Positions 20,397-31,228 are shown, counted from the first letter of the stretch. The stretch is DNA of 64,000 nucleotides from Macrocystis pyrifera (GCA_031763025.1 JASSKH010000015.1:11760774-11824773); one strand, 5' to 3'. The notes: generated by a model not told the origin, from the sequence alone. Program-made: numbers and translations.

Positions 20397-20606
20397 CTCA
20401 AACTAGTCTCACACCTTGGACCTGTAGCTCTGCCTCCGCATCACTGCGCTGATACGTGTAGGTTGCGGCTACGTACCAGACAAGGTGTGTTTAGCAAGGG
20501 CTACGATTCATGCTACCATGAATCACCGCAGTCATCTGATTGTGGCTTGAACTTCTTACGTACGTACACAACTCACATTCTCTCATTCTTCCGAGAATAT
20601 TCTGCA
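20397..20606 (+). repeat. Repeat block C, copy 2
   Basis: Matches 17418-17610, including TACGTACCAGACAAGGTG and ATTCTCTCATTCTTCC, with a few small insertions. Confidence 0.85.
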
Positions 20607-20660
20607 TACTATTACGTTCATCACAACAAAAATCAGTAAAAAAACAAGTGATTATAAATA
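20607..20660. repeat. Repeat block A, second copy (single unit)
   Basis: ATACTATTACGTTCATCACA then AAAAATCAG and AAACAAGTGAT, following block C copy 2 directly. It matches the units at 16590-16725. Confidence 0.75.
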
Positions 20661-20707
20661 ATACCTGGTATACTATTAATTAAATAGTGTTTCCTGCAGC
20701 AGATGCA

Positions 20708-21540
20708 TCATGTTGAAAGAAAATATAGCACAACGCCAAATTCGGTCGAGGCTACCCCAAGCCGAGCATGCCATGAACAACAAAACGACTGCTTGCGCTG
20801 CTGCTCACCCTCTTCCTCGAATTGGCGTTGTTCACTTAGCTGCTGCCTCCGAGCTTTAGCGTTCTCCACCTCCCTTTCCATCTGCTTGAGCTTGAGATTC
20901 TCGAAGCGGAGCCACTCTCGAAGGTGCATCCCCGGCTGACTCCTGCTGCGCCAAAAACTGACCTCCAAAACCGTAAAAAATCACCGACACGAGCTGGTTC
21001 CTCTCTGCGATGACACCACCGGTGACCAACGACAGGCGATCCATCTACGAAAGCCTCGCCACCCTCGCCACCTCTGCCCGCCTCCGCCCCTCCTCGGCTG
21101 CCTGCACGCGTTCCTGCCTCCGCGTGCAGCCGCTGTTGACGCTCCGTGGACAATTTTTCTGCTGTGTCAAGTCGCAGCCGCTCCTCGATTTCCATTGTTT
21201 TTTTTCGGTCCTCGGCTAGACTCTCGGCCGATTGGCGAGCTGCGCTCTCAGCAGCTTGTTTGGCGACAGCCTCGTCGCGTGCGCGGGCAGGACCGTCATG
21301 GCGTCGCTCGAACGCACGATAGTCGCGGCGCTCCGCTATGTTCTTTGCGCGCTTCTCTCTTCCCGCTTCTCCGTTTTTCCAGTGCGGGCAAAAACCTCCT
21401 AGTTTTTTTTTCAAGGCCTGCTGATATTTCTTCTTGTTATTTTTATTGTGTCGTATCGTGTTTCTCATTGTACGATGCATATAAAAAACTACGACTCTGA
21501 CCCGAAATATAGGGACCATTGAAATATAATTATTTAACAC
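20708..21540 (-). pseudogene. Coiled-coil, charged helical protein (decayed gene or exons)
   Basis: The longest minus-strand frame (20836-21540) has a basic N-terminal part (NTIRHNKNNKKKYQQALKKK) and then a long charged helix: EKRAKNIAERRDYRAFERRH, ARDEAVAKQAAESAARQSAE and MEIEERLRLDTAEKLSTERQ. A second frame (20708-20968) continues with LRFENLKLKQMEREVENAKA and QQLSEQRQFEEEGEQQRK. Both fit a coiled-coil protein. The change of frame near 21000-21100 could be an intron, a frameshift or decay. No further domain is visible and I cannot name the family. Confidence 0.45.
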
Positions 21541-21572
21541 AAACGGTCCTTATATTTTGGACCATAAAAGTA
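21500..21572. repeat. Imperfect inverted repeat
   Basis: CCGAAATATAGGGACCATTG on one side faces the complement of AACGGTCCTTATATTTTGG on the other, with a short AT-rich spacer. It lies at the 5' end of the coiled-coil frame and may be a small MITE or a hairpin. Confidence 0.55.
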
Positions 21573-22090
21573 CTATTTTTTGACGGGGTGATACTCCTTA
21601 CTCAGATATACGATTAGAGGGATTAATGTTCGTGTGTGTGCGGCATTCTGCGAACTACGTTTCTGTAGCCTCGATTTTTCATATCAGTCGACGCGCTCGG
21701 CTGCCAGGTAAATAAAGCCGAAATATTAAAATGACACCTATTAGCTGTTTTTGAGATCAGCATCAAACGGAAAAACATTCCGGTTGCTAAATATGTCTAG
21801 AAGATATGCTTTTATACGTCTGGGCACACTATATGGACATCCAATTCGTGACGTATCAGGAGATAAAGGCGATGCAAGGATGACCTTCCGGTATACTATA
21901 TTCAAGTTATTATGGAGCGCCATGACAGTTCAGAATTGTTCTTTTTGTCCAGTCTGTTGGTGGTGACTTTTGGGGAAATACTCGTCGCAATTCACATGCC
22001 ACTTTTTTTTGGTCGGTACGGACCTCAGGCGCACAGCTGCAGTTCGTTCGTTCGGTTTCTCTCTGCTGGATATTACCTATCCTTCTTGGG
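21573..22090. other. No gene recognised
   Basis: No supported coding or repeat feature apart from the 28-base word shared with 2416-2444 at about 22040-22070. Confidence 0.35.
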
Positions 22091-22093
22091 CGA

Positions 22094-23450
22094 GTGAAGT
22101 TTCCGTTTCACGAATATCATGTTATGCGAGTTACGTTTCCCCTTCGGGCTATCGGCGTATTGTCGACTACTGACCTGGTATTCGATATTTCGTATATTTT
22201 TACTTTTGTGTGCTGGCACGATGACCTCCTGACATCTCGTCTCTTACGTGTCTACCCTGCGAAGGATCGGCCCTGGAACGTAGGACATGATACCCATCTC
22301 ATCTGGGGGTGGCAGACACTCAGGATCGTCTTTACGAGCATGACACTCAGGATCGTCTTTACGAGCATGAGCCTCACGGCGGGTGAAAATAGACGCTTCA
22401 TGGCAACTGTTACAGAACTCTTGGATTTTATCTCCGCCATGAGAGGAGTCGAAGGCGATTGGAAAAATGCCCAGCTGGTGCATAATACTCTACTTCGGTC
22501 GAAGGACGCGTTTACGGTGTTAAAAAATCATCTCCAACGCGATGCGCGGGGGGGGGTCCGGTGGGCAACACGAGCAAACCACCACTGGTACGGCAGGAAG
22601 AGGTCCTGTACCGCCGTCGTCGCAGTTCTCCGAAATTGGTAACGAGAGCCGGGAGGATGCTCCCGCAGGAAGGGAGCTGAGAAACGAAATCGCAGATCAC
22701 GAGATACTTCGCCAAAGAGTTGAATTGGATTTTTTAACTCTTGTAGTGGTCACACTTTCGCGGGGGGGGTCCGGTGGGCAACACGAGCAAACCACCACTG
22801 GTACGGCAGGAAGAGGTCCTGTACCGCCGTCGTCGCAGTTCTCCGAAATTGGTAACGAGAGCCGGGAGGATGCTCCCGCAGGAAGGGAGCTGAGAAACGA
22901 AATCGCAGATCCCCAGATACTTCGCCAAAGAGTTGAATTGGGTTTTTTAACTCTTCTAGTGGTCAAATTTTCGATCCTCATCCGCAACCTCGAAGCGCGG
23001 CAGGAGTCAGGTGGGCTTCACGAGCCAATTACCGATGGCACGGCAAGAAGACATGCTGAATGGCAGTCGTCGCAATTCTCCGAAGGTGTCAGCGGGAGCG
23101 GAGACGGTGGCCCGCTAGGTGAGATATACTATATCTTCTTTCTCACGCGATGGTCCTGTTACCGGAATTGTTGGGACAACCAAAGATGGACCCGTACTTT
23201 GAAGTTGGGCCTGGCAGAAACAAGAGCCCATTATGGTTCAGGGAGTGACGGCCTTGGTTGTGTGACATTCTTCGGGCCAGTACAGCAGTTTCTTTACCTT
23301 GTGTTATACTTGAATGCTTTCCACGCGGACATTCGAAATGTGTTTGTGATAGTGTGTCCGCTTGCACACATAGCCGCCTCTAAATCTACGGTGTATTTTC
23401 GCCAAGCCACGCCTGACACGCACCCCCCGACGCCACGACCTAGCCATTGA
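22094..23450 (+). CDS. Hypothetical protein region with in-frame 213-bp duplication
   Basis: Two plus-strand frames overlap. The first (to 22642) has a repeated nonapeptide TLRIVFTSM and then convincing helical text (GENRRFMATVTELLDFISAM, DWKNAQLVHNTLLRSKDAF). The second (22542-23450, ATG start, 302 residues) carries two near-identical 71-residue units (GGSGGQHEQTTTGTAGRGPV, then SSQFSEIGNESREDAPAGRE and ILRQRVEL), with a degenerate third. The frames meet at a run of about nine G, repeated at 22761, so the join may be a frameshift in a homopolymer or a missed intron. No known domain is seen. It could be a host gene or part of an element. Confidence 0.4.
22557..22985 (+). repeat. 213-bp tandem duplication
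   Basis: GTCCGGTGGGCAACACGAGC occurs at 22556 and 22769, and the copies stay near-identical for the whole unit. The period is 213 bp (71 codons), so the duplication keeps the reading frame. Each unit starts with a poly-G run. Confidence 0.92.
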
Positions 23451-24010
23451 CCATCGCTCATCATCGTATACCCTCCCTCGACGAGAGATTGTTCGTTTGG
23501 CCCCCCTATGAAACGCTGCTGCTGTGCTGTTCACCTCCTGCCTTGTCAAGCACACAGCAGCTACGTTCTGCACACAGCAGCTACGTTCTGTGTGTGCACA
23601 GTCGTACCTCAGGATCGTTTTCGAGTCTACAAGAGGACGCAACCCCCCCCGAAAGACACCCTATGTGATGACGGACAAGCGTTTCACATCCACGGCGGGC
23701 CGCTCGCAGCTCGCGCCTCCTCATGACGCACCCCTGTTTTGGGCATTCTCTTGACGTGCTTTCTCCCCTTCGGCCGTTTTTTTAGAGGTCCGGCCTCGTT
23801 GCCTCCCCCTTGCCGTCCTTCCCCTCCTCCTTCTCTAATACATACTAAGTACTCCTACTCTCGTGAGTAGGATGTCTTCCGATGTACCAGGTATATATAT
23901 ATATTTGTTAATAGAGCGTTTCGCAAAAACCCCCCAACAAATCCTCAGGGTGGTTGCTCAGGGTGGGTGCTCATGGTTTGTGGTTCCAGGATTTGGAAAA
24001 AAATAAGAAA
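23451..24010. other. No gene recognised
   Basis: Short tandem CACACAGCAGCTACGTTCTG (two units, about 23559-23598) and a TA tract near 23893-23905. Nothing else is supported. Confidence 0.4.
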
Positions 24011-25593
24011 GGGCAAATGCCAAAATCAGGTATATCTGATCCGTTTGAGCCAAAATCAGGTAAAAAACGCACGCCCCGAGCGGTGTGATGTCCATGACAA
24101 CCCGGTAAAAAAAGAATGCGCCTAAAGCACTAAGCATGCCACATGGCTTCCAAAATCTGAATCGTTCTGTTTTCGTCGGGGTGTAGGTACCACGGGCTCC
24201 ACTTGGTCCTGCAGAGAGCCACAATTAATATTCTTCGCTTGTTTCGCCACGGCGGGAGCGCCAAGAGTGTTAACTCTGGCGCCCACCCCCCCGTTGACAG
24301 CTGTAAAGCTTCCAGACCGTCCTCGCGGAACCGCCTGCTCGGCACGAAATTATCTTGTCCTACCAAACCAGATACCACCTCACGCGGGGTGGTGCAGACG
24401 AAAAGCCGCGTGGCCATGGTGCTGTAAAGACTGCTGTGAACATAAAAAACAACAGAGTACACACCACAACTAACTGAAGCACATCGCACACCCCAAATGA
24501 AAAATGGTGAAACCAGCGTACGCATGTATGCATGTATATACGTACTTTTACGTACGACGTACGAGTAGAGAGTTTATACGTCAATACAGAAGAATTTCAA
24601 CTGAGGGAGGGCAGACGCATACGGGGAGAAAACACAGTGTACGTATGGCCTCTCTCATTGGTTCAAAGTTGGCCAAAATCAGTTGAAAGCTAGACAGAGT
24701 AGAAAAAGGGGTTTTTGCCAAAATCAGGTATACCTGGCTACTTTCGTGCCAAAAACAGTTACATACTGAAATCAAGTATAAAACACACACCAGGAGCCCT
24801 GCTATTGGCCAAGCTGACATTGTAACTGATTTTGGCACGAAAAGGCCAAGGTACACCTGATTTTTTCTACTCTGTCTAGCTTTCAACTGATTTTGGCCAA
24901 CTTTGAACCAATCAGAGAGGCCATACGTACACTGGCTGTGTTTTCTCCCCGTATGCGTCTGCCCTCTCTCGGTTGAAATTCTTCTGTATTGACGTATACA
25001 CTCTGTACTCGTACGTCGTACGTGAAATCACGTATATACATGCATACATGCGTACGCTGGTTGCACTTTGTCTCCTTTGAAGTGTGCCATGTGCTTCAGT
25101 TAGTTGTCGTATGTACTGCTCTGTTGTTTTCTATGTTCACAGCAGTGTTTACAGCACCATGGACACTCGGCGCTTTTGTCTGCACCACCCCCGATCGAGG
25201 TGGTTGCATCGAGGCGGTCTCAGGTTTGGTACGGCAAGACAATTTCGTGCCGAGCAGGCGGTTCCGCGAGGACGGTCTGGAAGCTTTAAAGCTGTCAACG
25301 GGGGGGGGACGCCAGAGTAAATACTCTTGGCGCTCCCTGGCGAAACTAACGAAGCATATTAATAGTGACTCTCTGCACGTCCAAGTGGAGCCCGTGGTAC
25401 CTACAACCTGACGAACACAAGACAATTCAAATTTTGGAGGCCATGTGGCACACTTAATGCTTTAGGGGCGTTCTTTTTTTTCCGGATTGTCATGGACATC
25501 ACACCGCTCGTGGCGCGCGTTGTTTACTTGGTTTTAGTATGTACCTGATTTTGGCTCAAACGGATCAGCTACACCTGATTTTGGCATTTGCCC
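24011..25593. mobile_element. 1.58-kb palindromic foldback element
   Basis: The two ends are GGGCAAATGCCAAAATCAGG at the left and its complement at 25574-25593. The match continues inward for about 700 bp per arm, including CACGGGCTCCACTTGG, the GTTGACAGCT segment, GTACGACGTACGAG and GCTAGACAGAGTAGAAAAA. The centre (about 24715-24880) is itself a small inverted-repeat element. The whole structure can fold on itself. A single arm occurs at 8072-8579. No transposase frame is present. Open frames on both strands are mirror images of one another. Confidence 0.9.
24715..24880 (+). mobile_element. ~155-bp MITE-like unit at the palindrome centre
   Basis: Inverted ends contain AAATCAGGTATACCTGGC at the left and the complement of GTACACCTGATTTTTT at the right, with CCCTGCTATTGGCCAAGCTG inside. 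A reverse-oriented copy lies at 25597-25766. Both copies are in or beside the palindrome. Confidence 0.75.
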
Positions 25594-25596
25594 TAG

Positions 25597-25766
25597 AAAA
25601 AATCAGGTATGTATACCTTGGCTTCTTCGAGCCAAGACCAGGTACGATGTCAGCCTAGCCAATAGCAGGGCTCCAGGGGTGTGTTTTGTAATTGTTTTTA
25701 GCGTGTAACTGATTTTGGCCCAAAAGTGGCCAGGCATACCTGATTTTGGCTAAAACCCCCAAAAAA
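25597..25766 (-). mobile_element. ~155-bp MITE-like unit, second copy
   Basis: Reverse complement of 24715-24880: AAAAAATCAGGTATGTATACC at the left, AGCCAATAGCAGGGCTCC in the middle and GGCATACCTGATTTTGGC at the right. It abuts the right end of the foldback element. Confidence 0.75.
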
Positions 25767-25789
25767 TATGCTCAGGGTGGGAGGAGGAA

Positions 25790-26450
25790 CAAAATGACGT
25801 GGACCTGCGTTCAAGTTTCCCTATTTTTCACAGCAAGCTTCGAGCATCGTGCAGTCGACCGCCGCGTGTTCCACCACCTTTCGCCCCGACCTGCCCCTCC
25901 CGCTCCTCCGTCACTGTAAGACGATCTACACCGTCGATGTCCTCCAAGCCGCCACCCAGCTCGAGGTTGCGTGTCTTCGTTTTCGTGTGCAGCGTTATGT
26001 GCTTCCATCTATCGAGCTGCTCCTGCTCACTTCGCCTCGCCTGCTTCGACTACATCAGTACTTGTAGCCCCATCACAAACAAACGCCTACTGGTGGAGGA
26101 AGTAGTGCGCCCGGTTGTCCCAACGATTTGGCGAGTGTTCGTCCGCCTAGCGTACCTTCTACGCCATCACCGCCCTCCTCTCCGTCACGTGGCCTGAGGT
26201 TGCTAGGTCGCTTGCCTTAATTTTTTCTAAAGATAAATGATGCATGCTCCACCTCCTTGCCTGCTGAGATTGCCTAAGCTACTCTGTACTTCCTCGCCGC
26301 CAACGAATCATGAACCAAACGACGACTGGTTGGAGGAGATGGCGCGCCTTGTCGCTCTAAGCTATGGCGGCGAGTCAGTGTCAGTCCTGGGCTGCTTGTG
26401 TTACGATACAGGCATCCTTTGCTACCTGTGCTCTGTGTCATGACCATTAT
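25790..26450 (+). pseudogene. Coding-like stretch of unknown family
   Basis: A plus-strand frame at 25849-26067 reads RHCKTIYTVDVLQAATQLEV then CLRFRVQRYVLPSI, which loosely resembles the end of a BTB domain, where a YT-x-VL-x-AA-x-LQV pattern is common. This is a weak impression from a short stretch. A second frame at 26237-26443 contains NHEPNDDWLEEMARLVALSY. No splice structure is evident. An exon or a remnant is possible. Confidence 0.25.
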
Positions 26451-26619
26451 CCGCGGCAGCTTCTTTGTTCTGGGTAAAATCCCTGTGTGTGTAGCAGTCC
26501 GTGAGCATCTGGAGAAAAATATTCTGCTCAGGGAAAAAAATAGCCGTCAACGCCTTTTATGCGGCGAGACTTCGACGAACCGTGACCCGGAGCGCTTTTT
26601 TTTTCCCGAAACTCACTAT

Positions 26620-26722
26620 TACCGAGGACCATAGTAAATAACACCTGCGGTACACACAAAAACCTATATATTTCCCTATTTTTACTAACAAAAATTGGTC
26701 CCACTTACTATGGTCCTCCGTA
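26620..26722 (+). mobile_element. TA-flanked MITE, copy 3
   Basis: TACCGAGGACCATAGTAAAT at the left and the complementary TTACTATGGTCCTCCGTA at the right, with the interior CCTATATATTTCC and TTTTTACTAAC. It is the most diverged of the four copies but its two ends still match each other. Confidence 0.85.
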
Positions 26723-27837
26723 ATATTAGAGCTCATATTAACGGGGAACGCTAAATTTAGTAATATGGAAATACAAGTTCAATTCCAATGAATTTTAATT
26801 TGATTTCGAAAAAAAAAAAAAAAACGTGTTTGTATCCTATCGGGAAACGGCGCATTCATTGTCAAACAAAAAGGAAATCGAAACAACCTGGAATAACGCA
26901 GCGCGTCTCACAACGCAAAGCCGACAAACAGCGACGAGCGTAGACGAGAACGAAGGTTTGCGTTTTCGCGTGAGCGCCGCCGCCAGCATTTCTTTCTTTT
27001 TGGTGGCGCAGGATAGGAAGCTATCACTCTCAGGGTATCTAGGGTGGGCGGAGGGAGCCCTCAAGCGCCACGTGCGGAACAGCATCAGTGGTGCAGCTAT
27101 CGAGGTCTCGAGCGTATCCTCTGTTTTTTTGCTCGTTTGCTCGGTTTTCGTGATGGTTGGCCGATCGAGCAGGCCGAAACATTGGGCTTGCGGCCGCCAT
27201 GATTTATTTTAAGGCGCCACCACAGGGGTACGATGTGACTAGGTCTGTGACCGTGGGCGCGGCTATTGCTCCGATCGCCAATCGTTGAGGTTCGCGTTTT
27301 ATCCCCTCGACGGTGGTCACCGAAGCGGCCAAGAATCACCCCAGAATCCACGGGGGGTGTTGACCCACCATGAACATGCTACATGAAGGCTGATCAACTC
27401 CCAAATTCGAAAAATCACACGAAAAGAGTCCCGAAAGACTTTTCACTCAAATTGTTTTTTTTAATTTGCCCCTTGGAATCCTGCCTGGTCATGCACTCGT
27501 CGGCCAATCAGATGCAAATTAAATTAGATAAAAAATCGAACCAAATTGAAAGGACCAAAAGTCCTCGATAGGATGGGCCCTTATATTTCTTTCTATATTA
27601 TCTACAACAACGGATGGACACTGCATTATTTGCAACCACAGAGCTCCGATGTCGCCTGAGTCGTATTTCAAAAGTCAGTACTAACTTTCTACGGGGCCAC
27701 TCGCGCGTCGCGTCGCCGCACGTCTTCGACCATCGGAACCCTGTCGACCGTAGAAATATTTTCGTTTTCATCTTCTACTTCAAGTGGATATCTTTCTCCC
27801 TCTCTAGTTTACGATTGTATGTGTGTGTGGGTGTTTT
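26723..27837. other. No confident gene
   Basis: An open frame of 128 residues at 26826-27212 overlaps an 82-residue frame on the other strand, and neither has a recognisable domain. A poly-A run lies at about 26810-26824. Confidence 0.35.
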
Positions 27838-28151
27838 TGGTTTTTTTCATCACTTTTACTTTCCAGCCCACTCGTAAGAGGGTTTACCCTCGACGATCTT
27901 CTGGACAAGCCGTGGTCACAGGTGTCGTGCCTTCTCCCACCCGGTACGTGCCTTTATTTTTTGTCGCGCATAGGGTTCAGCATTTCCACTACTCGTCGAT
28001 TTTCGTCGAATGTAGCTAACTCACGCTCTCGCGCTTTCTGCTTATCAATATTTTGAGCGAGAAATAGTCCCTACGAGCATGCACTCGGTGAGATTTGAAC
28101 CCACGAAATTGATCTTGATAGGCACGCGGACCACCTACCAAGCCACCGGGG
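27838..28151 (-). mobile_element. tRNA-derived SINE, copy C
   Basis: On the minus strand: CCCCGGTGGCTTGGTAGGTG, B box GGTTCAAATCTC, the shared body and a GCTGGAAAGTAAAAGTGATG end before an A-rich tail (the T-run at about 27839-27847). It closely matches copy A. It is not a functional tRNA gene: it continues far beyond the tRNA-like 75 bp. Confidence 0.87.
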
Positions 28152-28196
28152 TCGATTTTTAAATAGTTATCTCCCTGCTGGTCAATGTATGTTTTT

Positions 28197-28364
28197 TTGT
28201 TCTCGACATTAAACCGTTTGTTTCTAACCGTCGACATCCAGCCCAAGCAGTGTCCGTGCCGATTCTTCCGTCCTAGAGAGTTGCAAGTTTTGTGGCTACA
28301 AATCTTCGCCACAGAAGTACTACATGGTATGCAGTAAGCAGAGTAGACAATGCAATGCCATCGC
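28197..28364 (-). mobile_element. LINE 3' end fragment
   Basis: Minus-strand 3' block: GCAATGCAATG-type text, the GGCTACAAATC/GTGGTCACAA equivalent, GAAGAATCGGCACGGACACT, GTCGAC and the GTTTAATGTCGAGAA end. It abuts the plus-strand LINE beginning at 28365. Confidence 0.75.
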
Positions 28365-30242
28365 GTTCCCCCTCAGCGACTACTGCGAGACCGAGGGATT
28401 ACTCCCGGAGGAACAGTACGGTTTCCGCCCCGCACGATGAACGATTGATATGTTGTTCGTCGTGCGCCGGTTGCTAGAGCTCGGACGATAGAGGAAAATC
28501 CCCCTGGACGTGTACTTTATCGATCTGCAGAAAGCGTACGACTCTGTCCACCGAGAGCTGCTATGGGTGGTACTCACACGCTTTGGCGTACGAACCAAGA
28601 AGCTGACAATATTCCGTACTTTCCTCGAAGGCGTGCGGGCTCGCGTGCGTACGGATGTCCGCGAGCACTCGGAATGACTTGATGCCACGCAGGGGCTGCG
28701 GCAAGGCTGCGTGCTATCACTGTTACTGTTCAACGTGTTCTTCGCTGCTGCGTTACACGTTGTGCTACTACTGTAGTACGCTTCTGCCAAGACGAAGCCA
28801 TCGTGAGGGATTTGGTCCAACTCGGTGATGCTGGACTAGTCTGAACAGAGGAGCAGGAACCGTTGGAATGCGTGCGAAAGGCTGCATGGGGCAAGTTGTA
28901 CGCCAATGACGCAGGAATTATCTCGAAGTTCGCTGAAGGGCTCGCGAAAATGATGACAGTCATCGTGACTCTCTTCGAAGCAGCAGGCCTCATGGTTTTG
29001 GAAAAGAGGACAAAGACAACGCTTCTATGAACACCAGGACAGACAACCCTCGCACCGCCGCTCGTCATCGAAGCAGCAGGTCAGAGGTATATACAGACGG
29101 CCCAGTTAGAATACGTAGGCCGCATTATCCACGAAAGCGCTGACCTCTCGCTCGAAATCCACGGCATTATATGTCTCATGCGGGCAGGCCTTAAACGATT
29201 CGGTCCGGAGTTGTTTGATAGGACGACCACCCCCCTTAGACCGAAAGGCCGAATGTTAAAGAAAGGCCGAGGTGATCGAGACCCTGCTGTACATGTGTAA
29301 TGTGGACCCTCAGAGCGGAACACTTTGCCAAGCTTCGAACGACTCACCAAGTCCTTTTGCGAGTCATTGCCTTACAATGCGTACTTCGTACTGACCACCC
29401 CACCCTCTCGTACGCGAAGGCCCTCAAGATAACACGCTGCGAGAACATCGAAACAACCATCCGTACACGGCGGCTCTCCTTTGCGGCGGCCGTGGCACAC
29501 CAAAGCAAGGAGCGATTACCCCTTCGGGTAACGTTCGCGACGATGGCTGGTGGGGAGAACCCTAGACCTGGCGGACAGTTTAAAACTTAGCATATGTGCA
29601 TAGTCGAAAACCTTAAGAGAGTTCCCAGCCACCGAAGGGTGGAGGGGACTTGCCCCCTTACCGTTTGAAGTTGAGACCGCACCGTGGTCCACTGCAGCAA
29701 ACAAGGCGGGGAAGTGGTAACGGGGGGTCCTCAAAGCACCGAGCGGTTCATGGTGAGGTGGAACGTTAGCAGCCGGTGGTGCCACGGCATGCCACTGTGA
29801 TATGAGTAGACATGTCGCGAAAAAAGACAACAATGTACATGCCGCATTGGTAAGCCTGAACAAAGGAGTCGTGTGGCGTGGGTGGATGGCGAGCCTGCTT
29901 TGCTTGTTTCGTATATTGTCTGATGGCGAGGGGCCGAGCACAGTTGACGAACGCAGGACGGCAGACAGGATATCAAGGTCCTAAGCTGATTAGTAGGGAG
30001 AACCTGGCTATGCTACTCGTACCACAAACAGCTGCGGCTACCTGGAGGGTTCTTGGCGCTTCGGTTAGCCTGTTATTTTCCCTTGATGCTTAGTCTCACT
30101 CTGTTTATAAGTAGAGTGGTGTTTTTTTTTTCTTGACCACGCTTTTTTTCCAAGTGTTTGCCACATCCCCTGCGGGTTAGGGTCAGGGGTGTCGACGGGT
30201 AGGAAGAACGGATTAATGTGAAGAAAACAACAACAACAACAA
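28365..30242 (+). mobile_element. LINE, 5'-truncated, with reverse transcriptase and complete 3' end
   Basis: Reverse-transcriptase motifs in order: EEQYGFRPAR (about 28405), FIDLQKAYDSVHRELLW (about 28510), GLRQGCVLSLLLFNVFFAAA (about 28696) and the catalytic box as LYANDAGI (28896-28919), where family members have YADD. Connection-type text follows (VGRIIHESADLSLEI, RTTTPL) and then the C-terminal region (ENIETTIRTRRLSFAAAVAH, KERLPLRVTFATMAGGENP). Several stops and frame changes and the changed catalytic Asp make it dead. The 3' UTR ends GTCGACGGGTAGGAAGAACG, TTAATGTGAAGAA and an AAC tail at about 30226-30242. The domain type suggests an APE-endonuclease, non-LTR LINE. Confidence 0.87.
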
Positions 30243-30608
30243 CATCCCCTGCGCGTAAGCACGCCAGTTTTTTCTTTTCTTTTCTCTTTTCTCTTTTCTC
30301 TTCTTTCTCTTTCGATTTGCTATATATATATATTTTTTTTTTTTTCGTTTTCTCGCTTTCATGGAGTATGTATGCTCTTAATGTGATATCCAGTATCATG
30401 ACATGGCATTGCATTGTCTACTACTGCTGCTGTTCTTACAATTGTTATTGCATACGTAGCACAACAATGTAGTATCTCTGTGACGTAGCTTTGAGACCAA
30501 AGCACTTGTATCTCTCTACGATTGAAGAATTGGCACTGACACTGATGGATTGTGATGGATGTCGACGGGTAGAAAGAACGGTTTGATGTCAAGAAAACAC
30601 ACATGTTG
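30243..30608 (+). mobile_element. LINE 3' UTR fragment
   Basis: Starts at the AAC tail of the previous copy with CCCCTGCGCG, then a TTTTCTC tract, the GACATGGCATTGCATTG segment, GAAGAATTGGCACTGACACT and GTCGACGGGTAGAAAGAACG, ending GTTTGATGTCAAGAAAACAC. This is another 5'-truncated 3' end. Confidence 0.8.
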
Positions 30609-30611
30609 ATA

Positions 30612-31110
30612 ATATATCATACGACAGGCACGACATACACACTGTTCGAAATCGAGAAAACAAAACATAAAACCGAAACAAAAACAATGACTAATGAAAA
30701 CAAATCGAAAGAGTAAAAAAAAAAAAACTTGCCTCCCCGCCAAAGGCATGTGGCAGACACTTGAAAAGAACGTGCTAAACAAGTCATAGTAAGTCTACGA
30801 ACCGAGGGAAAAAACAGGCGAACCGAAGCACAAAGCACCCTCCAGGTATCCGCAGCAGTTTGTGGTACGAGTAGCATAGCCAGGTTCTCCCTAGTCATTC
30901 GCTTCAGACCTTGCTACCCTGTCTGCCGTCTTCGTCCTTCGTTCGTCACCTATGTGCCTCACCCCCAGAGAGGATGCATCAGACAATGCGAAACAAGCAA
31001 AGCAGACTTGTTCATCCACCCACGCCAAAGACTCCTTTCGTGAGGACAATAAGAAAAAATATATAGAGAAACAAGACGAAAGAAGGATGAAAAACAAACT
31101 GAAAAGTATG
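30612..31110 (-). mobile_element. LINE 3' UTR fragment, inverted
   Basis: On the minus strand: a C-terminal remnant with VDEQVCFACFALSD and DERRTKTADRVARS, the GCTACTCGTACCACAAACTG marker, the TGTCTGCCACATGCC block and the polypyrimidine tract. It stops inside the GTCGTGCCTGTCGTATGA segment, where the plus-strand copy ends. The arrangement suggests one copy inserted into another. Confidence 0.75.
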
Positions 31111-31122
31111 TGTTCCTGCTAT

Positions 31123-31225
31123 TACGGGGGTCTATAGTTAACAGTACCTATGGCATACATATGAACCTATATATTTAGGTATTTTTACTAACAATATTTG
31201 GTCCTGTTAACTATGGACCCCCGTA
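31123..31225 (+). mobile_element. TA-flanked MITE, copy 4
   Basis: TACGGGGGTCTATAGTTAAC at the left and the complementary GTTAACTATGGACCCCCGTA at the right, with the interior ACCTATATATTTAGG. It lies between two LINE pieces. Confidence 0.88.
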
Positions 31226-31228
31226 ATA

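Noticed and set aside
24130-25425. Several frames of 100-140 residues within the palindrome
   Set aside because: Each has a mirror partner in the other arm and on the other strand. No domain is present.
30359-30604. Repeated small frames containing FLPVDI and related text, also near 12042, 28197 and 32737
   Set aside because: They are translations of the shared LINE 3' end block, which is noncoding.
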